Assembly: GCF_016865255.1 (NCBI RefSeq) | Contig: NZ_CP033381.1 | Location: 2,418,001 to 2,482,000, forward strand | Reading direction: 5' to 3' | DNA length: 64,000 nt | From: Methylomonas sp. LW13 | GTDB taxonomy: Bacteria; Pseudomonadota; Gammaproteobacteria; Methylococcales; Methylomonadaceae | Shown here: positions 37,169-45,873 of the stretch, piece by piece | How positions within the stretch are numbered: position 1 is the first letter of the stretch | Layout: every line of letters starts with the position of its first letter | Translations under genes and position numbers: made by a program | The notes under the pieces: model-generated | Database searches by the model: none | The model's input: only the letters and a program-made list of their open reading frames with translations | Told to the model about the DNA's origin: nothing

Positions 37169-39231
37169 TGTTGGCGTTTCGGGTTGACCAAGTAATCGCC
37201 GGCTATGGTGCGGAACCCGTATTGCGCGACCTCAGCCTGCAAATTCCGGCCGGACGGGTGACTGCCATTGTCGGCGCCAACGGCTGCGGCAAGAGCACCT
37301 TGCTGCGTTGCCTGGCTCGTCTGCATCAAGCCGATTCAGGATGTATCCAGCTGGGCGAAGACGATTTGCGACTATTCTCGACCGCCGACTTGGCACGTAG
37401 CGTGGGTTTTTTACCGCAGTTTCCGCAAGCGCCGGTCGGACTGAGGGTAAACGATTTGCTGGCGCTGGCACGCCACCCCCATCGGCATTGGATGGTGAGC
37501 TGGTCAGCAGAAGACGAGGCCGCCCGATGCGAGGCCTTGCGTCTTACCGACCTGACGGAATTGGCTGGACAACCGTTGGACAAGCTTTCCGGCGGGCAGC
37601 GGCAACGCGCGTGGATAGCGATGATGCTGACCCAGTCCACGCCGGTCCTGCTGCTGGACGAACCCGGCAGCATGCTTGATCCTGGGCACCAGCTGGAATT
37701 GATCGCCTTGTTGCGGGCGTTGGCGGATGCCGGTCGCACCGTGGTCGTGGTGATGCACGACCTGGTTGCCGCGCGCCATGCGGATTGGTTGGTGGCCCTG
37801 GATAACGGCCGACTAGCGGCCTGCGGTTCCCCGGTGGATGTATTGAATCCGGTTTTATTGCGGCAGCTTTACGGCATCGATAGCCATATCCTGACCGCAC
37901 CCGACGGTACACCTGTCGTCGTGCCGGTAAGACAAGCCGATTTGCCGTTGCCGCAAGCGCAGCCTTTGCCTGTGAGCATGGCTTCGGTCGGTCCGTTCGC
38001 CGAAGTGTCGGCTAGCGTGGCGGAGCGTCGTTTAGTGCTGTTGTTTGCGGTACTTCAATTCACCCTTTTACTTGATTATATGGTGCTGATGCCGCTGGGC
38101 GCGGCGCTGATGCGCGATTTCGACATGGGTCCGGCGCGCTTCGGATCCCTGGTTGGTGTCTATACGCTGGCCTCGGCGCTGACCAGTCTGCTCGGTGGTC
38201 GATGGATTGATCGCGGCGACCGCAAGCGCACCTTGTTGGCCTTGTACGCCGGATTTGTGGTCGCCACGCTGGCTTGTGGTCTTGCGGGGCAATTCGGCGA
38301 ATTGCTGGTCGCGCGGGCGTTGGCGGGTGCTTGCGCAGGGTTGATGAACGCAACCATGATGGCGATGATAGCCGACCGCATCGAGCCCGAGCGCCGCGGC
38401 CAGGCCATCGGTGCCATTATGTCGGCCTTCGGCGTGTGTGCCGTGATCGGTGTGCCTTCGGGCCTGGGATTGGCGGCGTTGGGCGGCTGGCGGCTTCCTT
38501 TTTTAGCGGTTGCGGCACTGTCTGCATTGTGGTGGCTAAGATTGTACCGGGCCTTACCCCGATCACCCGTTAGCGTCGGCGCCGGGCGCGGGAGTTTGCG
38601 TTCGCCGGCACTGGCCTTGGGTTGGGTGTTGAGCTTTTGCATCGTTTTTGCCGGTTTTCTGATCGTGCCTTATCTGGGCGCACACTTGAACGGCACATTG
38701 GGTGTTGATTTACGTGATTTGTCCTGGATTTATCTTTGCGCCGGATTGGCGACTTTCGTAGTGGCGCGCGGTATTGGCCGTGCGGTGGATCGTTTCGGTG
38801 CCGCCGGGATTCTGGCTGTATTGATGGTCGCCAGCATCATTCCGCATCTGTGGTTGACTCAGTTACAACCAGGGCCATTATGGCAAACGACGGCGGTGTT
38901 TGTGTTGTTTATGGCTTTAACCTCCACTCGGTCTATTCCGGCCTCGGTTTGGCTGATTGGCAGAGTGCCGCCACCGTTGCGGGGCCGCTACATGGCGGTG
39001 AATACCGCGAGCACCGAGGCCGCATCCGGTTTAGCAGCCGGGTGCGCGGGCTGGATGACTGGCGGGGATGGCGCCGTATTGCAGCATTTTGATCGCGTCG
39101 GCTGGCTGGCGGCAGGTGTCACCTGCGTGAGCTTGTGCTTGCTGGCCGGCTTACACCGTTTCGGCGCGTCGCAGGGGGCATCGACAACGACGGCGGATCG
39201 TCTTACGCCGGTTGCCACGGCCGAATCATGA
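37168..39231 (+). CDS. fusion of siderophore-import ATPase and MFS transporter
   Basis: A 687-residue protein read in one frame through two families. Residues 1 to about 255 are a FepC-type ABC ATPase: Walker A G-A-N-G-C-G-K-S-T (36-44), signature L-S-G-G-Q (140-144), Walker B V-L-L-L-D-E-P (160-166), H-loop His 196. A roughly 30-residue Pro/Gln-rich linker follows. Residues about 288-675 are a 12-helix major facilitator protein with motif A G-G-R-W-I-D-R-G-D-R-K-R near 343. Separate versions are the import ATPase and, in many siderophore loci, the exporter. ACGGAG seven bases before ATG 37168 sets the start. No stop, frame slip or internal ribosome site is evident at the junction. Confidence 0.9.
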   Translation: MLAFRVDQVIAGYGAEPVLRDLSLQIPAGRVTAIVGANGCGKSTLLRCLARLHQADSGCIQLGEDDLRLFSTADLARSVGFLPQFPQAPVGLRVNDLLALARHPHRHWMVSWSAEDEAARCEALRLTDLTELAGQPLDKLSGGQRQRAWIAMMLTQSTPVLLLDEPGSMLDPGHQLELIALLRALADAGRTVVVVMHDLVAARHADWLVALDNGRLAACGSPVDVLNPVLLRQLYGIDSHILTAPDGTPVVVPVRQADLPLPQAQPLPVSMASVGPFAEVSASVAERRLVLLFAVLQFTLLLDYMVLMPLGAALMRDFDMGPARFGSLVGVYTLASALTSLLGGRWIDRGDRKRTLLALYAGFVVATLACGLAGQFGELLVARALAGACAGLMNATMMAMIADRIEPERRGQAIGAIMSAFGVCAVIGVPSGLGLAALGGWRLPFLAVAALSALWWLRLYRALPRSPVSVGAGRGSLRSPALALGWVLSFCIVFAGFLIVPYLGAHLNGTLGVDLRDLSWIYLCAGLATFVVARGIGRAVDRFGAAGILAVLMVASIIPHLWLTQLQPGPLWQTTAVFVLFMALTSTRSIPASVWLIGRVPPPLRGRYMAVNTASTEAASGLAAGCAGWMTGGDGAVLQHFDRVGWLAAGVTCVSLCLLAGLHRFGASQGASTTTADRLTPVATAES

Positions 39232-40028
39232 AACTGGCAAGACAGTCGTCACCTAGCGCCGGATTCGGTTCGCGCCCCGGCGTTGCACTGGTAAGTGGTG
39301 CCGCACGAGGCATCGGCCAGGCGGTAGCCGCCGTGTTGGCCGGCGAAGGCTTGACCGTGGTTGCGGCAGACATCGATAGCGACGCTTTGCGTGAAGTTTG
39401 CCAGTCAATGCCCGGGCTATATCCGCTGGCGCTGGATTTACGCGATCGTGCCGGCCTGGAATCCGCAGTCGCTGGAGTCGAGGCCAAAATCGGCGAAATC
39501 GACTATCTGGTGAATGTCGCCGGTGTGCTGCTTCCCGGTCATGTAGTGGATGCCAGTGACGAGGACTGGCTGGAAAGCTTTGCCGTAAACTGTCATGGTG
39601 TATTTGCGCTAAGCCGCGCGGTAGCTCGTCGGATGCGCGAGCGGCGGCGCGGGGCTATCGTGACGGTTGGTTCCAATGCAGCATCGACGCCGCGGACCGG
39701 TATGGCGGCCTACGCTGCATCCAAGGCCGCCGCGGCGCAATTCACCCGCTGTTTAGGCTTGGAACTGGCGGAATACGGCATTCGTTGCAATCTGGTGTCG
39801 CCGGGCTCGACCGAAACCGACATGCAGCGCCGCTTCTGGCGCGCCGGTGCCGGTAGCGCCGCGCAAGTCATCAAGGGCTCCTTGGCGCAACATCGGCTGG
39901 GCATTCCGCTCGGCAAACTGGCCCAACCGGACGATATAGCTCACGCCGTGGCGTTTCTGTTGTCGGATCGGGCCGGACATATCACCCTTCAGGATTTAGT
40001 GGTTGACGGTGGAGCGACATTAGGTTAA
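39228..40028 (+). CDS. entA: 2,3-dihydro-2,3-dihydroxybenzoate dehydrogenase
   Basis: A 266-residue short-chain dehydrogenase: G-A-A-R-G-I-G for NAD, N-V-A-G in strand 4, catalytic Ser in V-G-S-N-A-A, and Y-A-A-S-K with the catalytic Tyr/Lys. The R-T-G-M-A-A-Y block is typical of EntA. It completes dihydroxybenzoate synthesis, although it sits at the end of the transport operon, about 10 kb from entCEB. ATG 39228 overlaps the stop of the fusion gene by four bases. Confidence 0.88.
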   Translation: MKLARQSSPSAGFGSRPGVALVSGAARGIGQAVAAVLAGEGLTVVAADIDSDALREVCQSMPGLYPLALDLRDRAGLESAVAGVEAKIGEIDYLVNVAGVLLPGHVVDASDEDWLESFAVNCHGVFALSRAVARRMRERRRGAIVTVGSNAASTPRTGMAAYAASKAAAAQFTRCLGLELAEYGIRCNLVSPGSTETDMQRRFWRAGAGSAAQVIKGSLAQHRLGIPLGKLAQPDDIAHAVAFLLSDRAGHITLQDLVVDGGATLG

Positions 40029-40190
40029 CGGCAAAATAGCCCGCGTGTGGCCACGATGAATTGCCCGTAAGAAGTTTGGAACTCGAGCGGTTCGTCTGCT
40101 CATAAAGTGGTATGGCGGTCCCGACGCTGATGGCTACGAATGTCCGATATGAGCGAAGCTGTTTAACCTAAATGTAAAACGAGAAAATGA

Positions 40191-41455
40191 CGCCGGTGGT
40201 GTGCAATGCAATATTCGCCGCTACCGGTGTGCGGGTCAGGCAATTGCCGCTGTTGCGTACCGATTTGAGCTGGAGTTGATATGGCTAGTACAATCGCCTG
40301 CACACCCGCAAGCGAGTAAACCATGGCCCATAACATCAATCATCTGCTAGAAGCTTACCGGCAATTGCAAGGCGACGGCGAAGACTGCGTGCTGGCGACC
40401 ATTATCGAAACCTTCGGCTCGACTTACCAAAAGGCCGGCGCGCGCATGCTGATTACCCAAGCCGGCGAGTTGGTCGGTTTATTGGGTGGCGGCTGCTTTG
40501 AAAGGGATTTGCTGGAGCAGGCCGCTTCGGTGTTCGAAACCGGCGCAGCCAAAACCGTATTTTACGATATGCGTTCCGGGGAAGACGCAATCTGGGGTTT
40601 GGGTCTGGGTTGTAACGGCGCTGTTCGGGTGTTGCTGCAATTATTAAAAGCCGAGCAGGGTTTCAGTCCATTGAGTCAGTTGGTGGAAGCCGCCGAAGCT
40701 CAAGCGCATGGAGTATTGGTTACGGTGTTCGAGTCCGCGCATGCGGATTTTCCGGTAGGGCGCAGCCAGTTCTTGCCGGCTGCCATTATCGGCGAACAAC
40801 TGAACTTACCCAGCGTCCCGTTTCCCTTCGCCACAGCGGCGCTGCAAACGGCCTTGCAGCAAAAACCGCGTATCGAAACCCATCCGCTTGACGGCCAGGA
40901 CATCAAAGCCTTTTACGATCCGGTGCAACCGCCTTGGCAGTTGCTGATATTCGGCGCCGGTGCCGACGCGATACCGCTGGTGAACTACGCCAAATCCTTG
41001 GGGTGGCGCGTGACCTTAGTCGATCATCGGCCCGCGCATATCAAGCCAGAGCGTTTTCCTTTAGCCGATCAATTATTGCATCTGACCCCTGAACAGGTGG
41101 CGGAGGAGCTGGATTTGCAACGCTTCAATGCCATCATGCTGATGACCCATAACGTCGAATACGATCAGCGCTACCTGCGAGCCATCGTGCATTGCCGGGT
41201 GCCGTTTATCGGATTGCTGGGTCCGGCGCATCGCAAGCAGCGGCTGTTGCACAGCTTGGGCGACGATGCCGCGCTGATAGCCGAACGGGTATTCGGCCCG
41301 GTCGGTTTGGACATCGGCGCGCAAACCCCGGAAGAGATTGCCTTGTCCATCGTGGCCGGCATTCAGGCCCAGCTTAACGGCCGTAGCGGCTTGCAACTGG
41401 GGAAAGAGCCGGTTGCGATCAAACACGCTTGCAGCCCTGGATAATGTGCATGCCG
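40191..41455 (+). repeat. direct repeat copy 2 (iorB tail + xdhC + mocA start)
   Basis: The block starts inside the last codons of iorB (about 90 bases with no gene before them), runs through a complete xdhC, and ends after 17-20 bases matching the start of mocA (TGGATAATGTGCATGCCG), whose ATG has become CTG. It shows that the ancestral order was iorB-xdhC-mocA and that this copy is a segmental duplicate. Confidence 0.88.
40323..41444 (+). CDS. xdhC: XdhC-family Mo-cofactor insertion protein, copy 2
   Basis: A complete 373-residue XdhC/CoxI protein very close to copy 1 over the whole length, with the same G-G-G-C-F-E and I-F-G-A-G-A-D-A motifs. Differences are mostly conservative substitutions, so it has been under selection or is recent. 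Its C-terminus (A-C-S-P-G) resembles the truncated third copy, not copy 1. It has no hydroxylase genes beside it, only the orphan iorB tail, so whether it is expressed is uncertain; the leader DNA including GCGAG before the ATG is retained. Confidence 0.85.
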   Translation: MAHNINHLLEAYRQLQGDGEDCVLATIIETFGSTYQKAGARMLITQAGELVGLLGGGCFERDLLEQAASVFETGAAKTVFYDMRSGEDAIWGLGLGCNGAVRVLLQLLKAEQGFSPLSQLVEAAEAQAHGVLVTVFESAHADFPVGRSQFLPAAIIGEQLNLPSVPFPFATAALQTALQQKPRIETHPLDGQDIKAFYDPVQPPWQLLIFGAGADAIPLVNYAKSLGWRVTLVDHRPAHIKPERFPLADQLLHLTPEQVAEELDLQRFNAIMLMTHNVEYDQRYLRAIVHCRVPFIGLLGPAHRKQRLLHSLGDDAALIAERVFGPVGLDIGAQTPEEIALSIVAGIQAQLNGRSGLQLGKEPVAIKHACSPG

Positions 41456-41475
41456 GCGACTGAGAATGACTCAGC

Positions 41476-41529
41476 GCTGAGCGTGGACAAATTACGGGAA
41501 TGATTTATCGCGGCGTTTTGCCGATAAAT
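41476..41529 (+). pseudogene. fossil of the sulfatase-fold gene 3' end
   Basis: These 54 bases align without gaps with 8272-8325, the last 16 codons and stop of the sulfatase-fold gene, with 46 identities. In frame they read L-S-V-D-K-L-R-E-stop-F-I-A-A-F-C-R-stop against L-G-M-D-K-L-R-E-R-F-I-A-A-F-S-R-stop. The in-frame stop shows it is dead. Only the tail survives, directly after the mocA remnant of repeat copy 2. Confidence 0.8.
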
Positions 41530-41698
41530 TGGGGCTATTTTCTAGGAATCCCCCTTTTCAGGAGCCGGTGTTTGCTAGTTTTCTTGCCATGCATAACGGC
41601 GTGGCTTAGCTAAGGCGCTGTTATTACCTTTTTTAGCCTTGCATGGTTTGCAAGTCACCGGCCTTAGCCGGTGACTGTGGGCTGAAATTTAAACCGCC

Positions 41699-43900
41699 TT
41701 AGGGTGCCAAATACGCTTCGAAAGGCTGTATCGGTGATGAATTGCCTTGGGCGCCCACCGCTTCAATGGTCAGAAATTCATCTTTACCCAGAACGGCTCC
41801 CAGCGGATTACCGCCGCTTACTGTCTGCTCCACGCCAACGTGGCCGTGGGGTATTTTGATTTCGGGGTGATCAAAGGGGGCTTTTTCGTAGCGGACTCTG
41901 TCATCGGTCAAGGTTTTCAGGAAGGCGATCAGGTCGGCGCGGTTTTGCGCATCCAGTTGTAGATTGGGCTGCGGAAATACCCGAGTAACTTGTTTGCTGT
42001 CGTAGGCAAAATTTCCGCCTCGCGAATAAAATTCGATCGCTTGTTCCAGGGTGGCCATGCTGCCGTTGTGCATGTATGGTCCGGTTAACTCGATATTGCG
42101 TAGCGAGGGGATTTTAAATGTCGAGTCGACAGACGCTACCATTTTCCGGGTATTGGGCTTGTTCAACTCCGCTAAGGCGGCAGCGGTCGTGGGCAAAAAG
42201 GCATTGTTTGCGGGCAGGAAACAGTTCTCCGTGCTTTGTGGCTGGGGTCTTATGCCGTCGGTGATGGTAAACAAGCTCGGCAGCGAATAAGGCAGTTTGA
42301 TATTTAGAGCAAGGGCTTCCTGAAAATCGCACGCTCTCACTTTAGTGACATCTTCATCCAGTACAGCGGCATTATTGCCCGCCAAATGCTGTAAATATTG
42401 CCGGCTGAACGATAGCGGGTTGCCAAAGTCGTCGACGCCGCCTGCGCCAATATCGGCCGTTTCTTCGGTGACGCCTGTGGAAGAAAAGCCGGTATCGAAA
42501 AATGCGGTAACCGGAGCGTTTTTGATAAGCAATGGTATGCGATTGACCACATTGGTGGATGCGCTGATGAAGAAAGTCGGTTCACCGAAGGCTTCCGGAT
42601 GAGTTTTGGCAATGGCCGCATTGGCGTTAATCGACGCCGCGCTGAAGTTGGGTCCTAAATGGCAAAGCGCGCACTGATTTTTTCGGAATTGTTTTAAGCC
42701 GTTCAATTCCGAAGCGCTGAGTTCTATGGGTTGATTGCCAGTGTCGCGGGCGCTGTTGTCGAAGGGCGATTCGTCCGAAATCAATGTGCTTTCATAGAGT
42801 TGGATGGCCAGGCCAAAGAACATGCCAAAGTTGGCTTCGGTTTGATTATAGGGCGCAAACCCTTTGGGGGCCGGAATTGGCGGGTTACCGCTATACGACC
42901 AGTATTTGGGATTGAATGCCTGCATGATCAGCAGCTTATACAGAGTGTTCGTGCCGGGTTTGGTATTGAGGCTGTAAGGTCCCAGTACACTGTCTTCGGG
43001 ATGTACTTTTTGGTTTTGCAACGGGCGGCGTAACAGCAACTTTCTACCGAGTTCCATCAAAGTCCGGTTGCGGCAGGCCATCTCGGTGGTGTTTTGCGGT
43101 GGAGCCACTGCTAATGACGCCAGCGAGGAATTGATTAAATGCAGGCGCTGCTTAATGAGCGTCGTGGCGTTCTGTTTTACCCAGACGCCGGCGTCGGGAT
43201 CTCGGTCGCCCCAAGGACTGCTGCCGTTAAACACATTGTTGGCACGGCCATCCCAAAAATTGCGATGATTAAACACCGCATTGATCACGCTGGGCGCATT
43301 GCGCGGCGTGACTTTGCGGGTGCCGACCGCGCCGGCATGAAACAGGCTGTCGACGCTGCGGCTGCAGGTGTCGTTTGGCGCTGTGTAGCGGTCCACGGCT
43401 CTGAATTCACCACCGAAAGTACCGGACGAACCGACTACATTGTCGGTGTCGTAGAGGACCGCAGAATGTTCTTGGAATGGATCTTCCCTTTGATGTAACG
43501 GAAAGTCGCCAATGCTGAGGGTATGATTGGGTCCCAAAGACCCACCCGTCATGGCATTGCTGAATGTTTGATCGCTTAAGGGGCTGGATTGGCCGCCCGG
43601 AGCAAGCTGATTTTTTACTCTGCCGTCGGCGCCGGCGTGAAAGTGGCAGGACGCACAGGCCATGCCGTCGCTACCCACGTTAGTATCCCAGAACAGCGCT
43701 TTGCCCAAGGCAATCGCGGCATTCTTGTTGACGACAATAGGGTCCGGGCCGTCCAGTAGGCCGGGAACAGGCGGAACGGGCAAATGCTTCAGGCTTATCG
43801 GCATGGGCCCTAGTGCCAATTCGACCGCGGCGGCGCTGAAACTGAGCAGTACACCTCCGGCTAAAACAATCGCTAATTGGCTATGACGAAACAATGTCAT
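41699..43900 (-). CDS. MauG/CcpA-family di-heme protein
   Basis: A 733-residue exported protein with a signal peptide. Two heme c sites are visible: C-A-S-C-H-F-H near residue 80 and C-A-L-C-H-L-G near residue 413. The body matches the cytochrome c peroxidase/MauG superfamily, but it is about twice the length of a typical peroxidase, with the two hemes over 300 residues apart. The C-terminal [15 protein letters not shown] block carries the usual distal ligand region. It may reduce peroxide or oxidise a protein or small substrate in the periplasm. It is followed on the left by the sulfatase fossil and has no operon partner. Confidence 0.8.
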   Translation of the reverse strand: MTLFRHSQLAIVLAGGVLLSFSAAAVELALGPMPISLKHLPVPPVPGLLDGPDPIVVNKNAAIALGKALFWDTNVGSDGMACASCHFHAGADGRVKNQLAPGGQSSPLSDQTFSNAMTGGSLGPNHTLSIGDFPLHQREDPFQEHSAVLYDTDNVVGSSGTFGGEFRAVDRYTAPNDTCSRSVDSLFHAGAVGTRKVTPRNAPSVINAVFNHRNFWDGRANNVFNGSSPWGDRDPDAGVWVKQNATTLIKQRLHLINSSLASLAVAPPQNTTEMACRNRTLMELGRKLLLRRPLQNQKVHPEDSVLGPYSLNTKPGTNTLYKLLIMQAFNPKYWSYSGNPPIPAPKGFAPYNQTEANFGMFFGLAIQLYESTLISDESPFDNSARDTGNQPIELSASELNGLKQFRKNQCALCHLGPNFSAASINANAAIAKTHPEAFGEPTFFISASTNVVNRIPLLIKNAPVTAFFDTGFSSTGVTEETADIGAGGVDDFGNPLSFSRQYLQHLAGNNAAVLDEDVTKVRACDFQEALALNIKLPYSLPSLFTITDGIRPQPQSTENCFLPANNAFLPTTAAALAELNKPNTRKMVASVDSTFKIPSLRNIELTGPYMHNGSMATLEQAIEFYSRGGNFAYDSKQVTRVFPQPNLQLDAQNRADLIAFLKTLTDDRVRYEKAPFDHPEIKIPHGHVGVEQTVSGGNPLGAVLGKDEFLTIEAVGAQGNSSPIQPFEAYLAP

Positions 43901-43974
43901 GGTGAAACTCCACTGAGAAATGGTTGGTTGGCAACAAATACGGCCAAAACGCCCGCATCAGCGGGCTCAAACTA

Positions 43975-44013
43975 TAAAAAAGGCCGATAAATCACAAAGC
44001 GTAATTTATCGGC
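43975..44013 (-). terminator. rho-independent terminator
   Basis: Read on the minus strand, GGCCGATAAAT pairs with ATTTATCGGCC around a 10-base loop and is followed by a run of six T. It lies about 80 bases after the stop of the VPLPA-CTERM gene at 44094 and before the di-heme gene, separating the two units. Confidence 0.85.
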
Positions 44014-44093
44014 CATCCTTTATTCCTTTGGCGAAGTCCCTCGCCAAGCTTCCTTTTTTTATAGGAACATCGGCTTATCTGCTGGGTGTTGGC

Positions 44094-44927
44094 TTACGCT
44101 TTAGCGTTGCGTTTGCCTCTGCCTATAAAGCCGGCCAGTGCCGTACCGAACAGCCAGACAGCGGAGGGTACTGGCACCGCCGCTGGTGTGTAGGTAGAAG
44201 GGGCGGCCGACGCGGAAATGTTCAAAGAGATGCCGGCACTGCTTCCGAGGATGTCTGCACCGCCGACGAACACGGCATACCAGCCAGCTTGCAAGTCGTT
44301 CAGCGTCAAGGTCGCGAATCTTTTGGTGTTGGCAAAAGCAGGGTTGCCGGTGACCCCTATAGTGCCGGATACGCCAGTTTCATACAGATTGTCGATACTG
44401 ACATCGTGGGCGCCGGAGTCGATGACGCCGCCGAAAGAGTTAACGTAGTTTTTGCTTGAGGAGCTGACGTAGCCCAGGGTTTCGACAATGCCGTCCGCGC
44501 CGGTTGCCCACATAATGCCTGGATCGCCGGCTTGGCCCACCGAGTTAAATTTGTGAATTTGGCCGGTTAGCTCAGCCGGTGTATCGACGCCGACCGTTTC
44601 ACCCGAATAAGCCACATTGGTTCTGAAAATTGAAAAGGCCGGAAAGTTTGCGGCGGACGAACGCGCGTCGACAGTCACGGATTGGGCTGATGAGCTCAAA
44701 TAGAAGTTGGTAAATGCACCTTGCATGCCCCAACCATCATTGGACAGAGACGGATTGCCCGCGAAGCCCAAATTGCTGGAATTAAAACTAGGGTTTGAGA
44801 TGCTGGTGCCCAGCTCGAGAGTGTTATCGGCGCCTGACCAAGCCGCCGTCGCAGGTTGAGCAACGGCAAGGGTTAGCGCGGCGGACGATAGGGTGATTTT
44901 AAAAATAGTTTGTAAATCGATGTTCAT
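44094..44927 (-). CDS. VPLPA-CTERM sorting-domain protein
   Basis: A 277-residue exported protein. An N-terminal signal peptide ends near residue 28. The C-terminus has the exosortase-type tail V-P-V-P-S-A-V-W-L-F-G, a hydrophobic helix, then R-G-K-R. The Ser/Gly/Asn-rich middle has no recognisable enzyme domain. Such proteins are sorted and cut by an exosortase/XrtD-like enzyme and are often extracellular or biofilm components. GGAG eight bases before the ATG is a strong ribosome site. A large hairpin sits just upstream. Confidence 0.8.
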   Translation of the reverse strand: MNIDLQTIFKITLSSAALTLAVAQPATAAWSGADNTLELGTSISNPSFNSSNLGFAGNPSLSNDGWGMQGAFTNFYLSSSAQSVTVDARSSAANFPAFSIFRTNVAYSGETVGVDTPAELTGQIHKFNSVGQAGDPGIMWATGADGIVETLGYVSSSSKNYVNSFGGVIDSGAHDVSIDNLYETGVSGTIGVTGNPAFANTKRFATLTLNDLQAGWYAVFVGGADILGSSAGISLNISASAAPSTYTPAAVPVPSAVWLFGTALAGFIGRGKRNAKA

Positions 44928-44943
44928 TTTTGAGTGTCTCCAA

Positions 44944-44977
44944 TATCTACCACATCGTTGCTTACGATTGTGGTAGA
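44944..44977 (-). promoter_or_regulatory. long leader stem-loop before the VPLPA-CTERM gene
   Basis: ATCTACCACA-ATCGT on the minus strand pairs with ACGA-TGTGGTAGAT with a single bulge, giving a 14-bp stem around AAGCA. It ends five bases before the GGAG ribosome site of the gene starting at 44927. There is no T-run, so an RNA-stabilising or translational role fits better than termination. Confidence 0.6.
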
Positions 44978-45123
44978 TTTAAGTTGCTGTTTAATTTGGA
45001 TTTGTCTGAGTATTTCGGGCCTGGCAGCCAAAAGATAGACATCTCCAAAGGGTTTAGACATGCATTGCGAGGGGTGAGTCGACAGCTGATGTCGGCTGAC
45101 CTTTTCGCTCTTGTTTGCTGGGG

Positions 45124-45873
45124 TTACGCGGTGCGGCGTTTGCCGAATACACCGAATCCCATTAATGCAGAACCGAATAACCAAACGGCCCCTGGCACCG
45201 GCACTGCGCTAACACCCTCGCCGGTGATGGTCAAAGGCAGGCTGGCGCCGGTGACGTAGTCCGTGGCGGTCAGGGTAATTTGATAATCGAAATGATCCTG
45301 ACCGGTGGCGCCCGTTATCGGGTTGACGCCGGTCGCACCGGTGATGGTGTCGCCCTTGTTGAAGCCCAGTACGGCTTCTTCGATGGTCAGAGAGTAATCG
45401 CCAAAAGCAATAATGTAATTGCCCACGTCCAATGCAGTAGCCAGATAGGAGTCTCGGCTCAACAAGCTGCCATCGGCCCATCCGCCGGTATTGCCGGGTA
45501 TGGTGTAGGCTGGACTGTCGTCGCCGCTGACGATTTCGGTAGTCAGTGAGACTGTGTCCTGAAAAATGCGGAATTGGCTATCTGCCAGTGTTAGTTCGCC
45601 GTCGCCGTTTATATCGACATACGCGCCGGGATGCGCGCCCCAGCCCGCTGCGTAGCCTTCATTCGCCAGGACATCGATTATCACATTGGCAGCTGATGAC
45701 AAGGAGAACGAGTAGAAATCGATTGTGGTGCCGGCGCCGTGAACCGGGTCGACGGTTTTATAGATGGTGCCGTTTACGGTCTCGGCTTGTACATTGCCGA
45801 AGCCTAAAAGTGAAATAGCAAGTGTTGTAGCCACCTTTTTCAAGGCAGGCGCATGTTTCGTGTTAACAGACAT
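45124..45873 (-). CDS. VPLPA-CTERM protein, DVUA0089-like
   Basis: A 249-residue exported protein: signal peptide (cut after V-Q-A near residue 30), a beta-rich domain with D-F-Y-S-F-S-L and D-I-N-G-D-G-E-L resembling the DVUA0089 family, and the sorting tail V-P-V-P-G-A-V-W-L-F-G-S-A-L-M-G-F ending G-K-R-R. Probably exosortase-processed. The tail is nearly the same as that of its neighbour, 196 bases away, though the bodies are unrelated. No exosortase gene is in the window. Confidence 0.8.
   Translation of the reverse strand: MSVNTKHAPALKKVATTLAISLLGFGNVQAETVNGTIYKTVDPVHGAGTTIDFYSFSLSSAANVIIDVLANEGYAAGWGAHPGAYVDINGDGELTLADSQFRIFQDTVSLTTEIVSGDDSPAYTIPGNTGGWADGSLLSRDSYLATALDVGNYIIAFGDYSLTIEEAVLGFNKGDTITGATGVNPITGATGQDHFDYQITLTATDYVTGASLPLTITGEGVSAVPVPGAVWLFGSALMGFGVFGKRRTA

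Noticed and set aside
40191-40290. Separate short gene before xdhC copy 2
   Set aside because: The bases are the duplicated last codons of iorB without any start; treated as part of the direct repeat.
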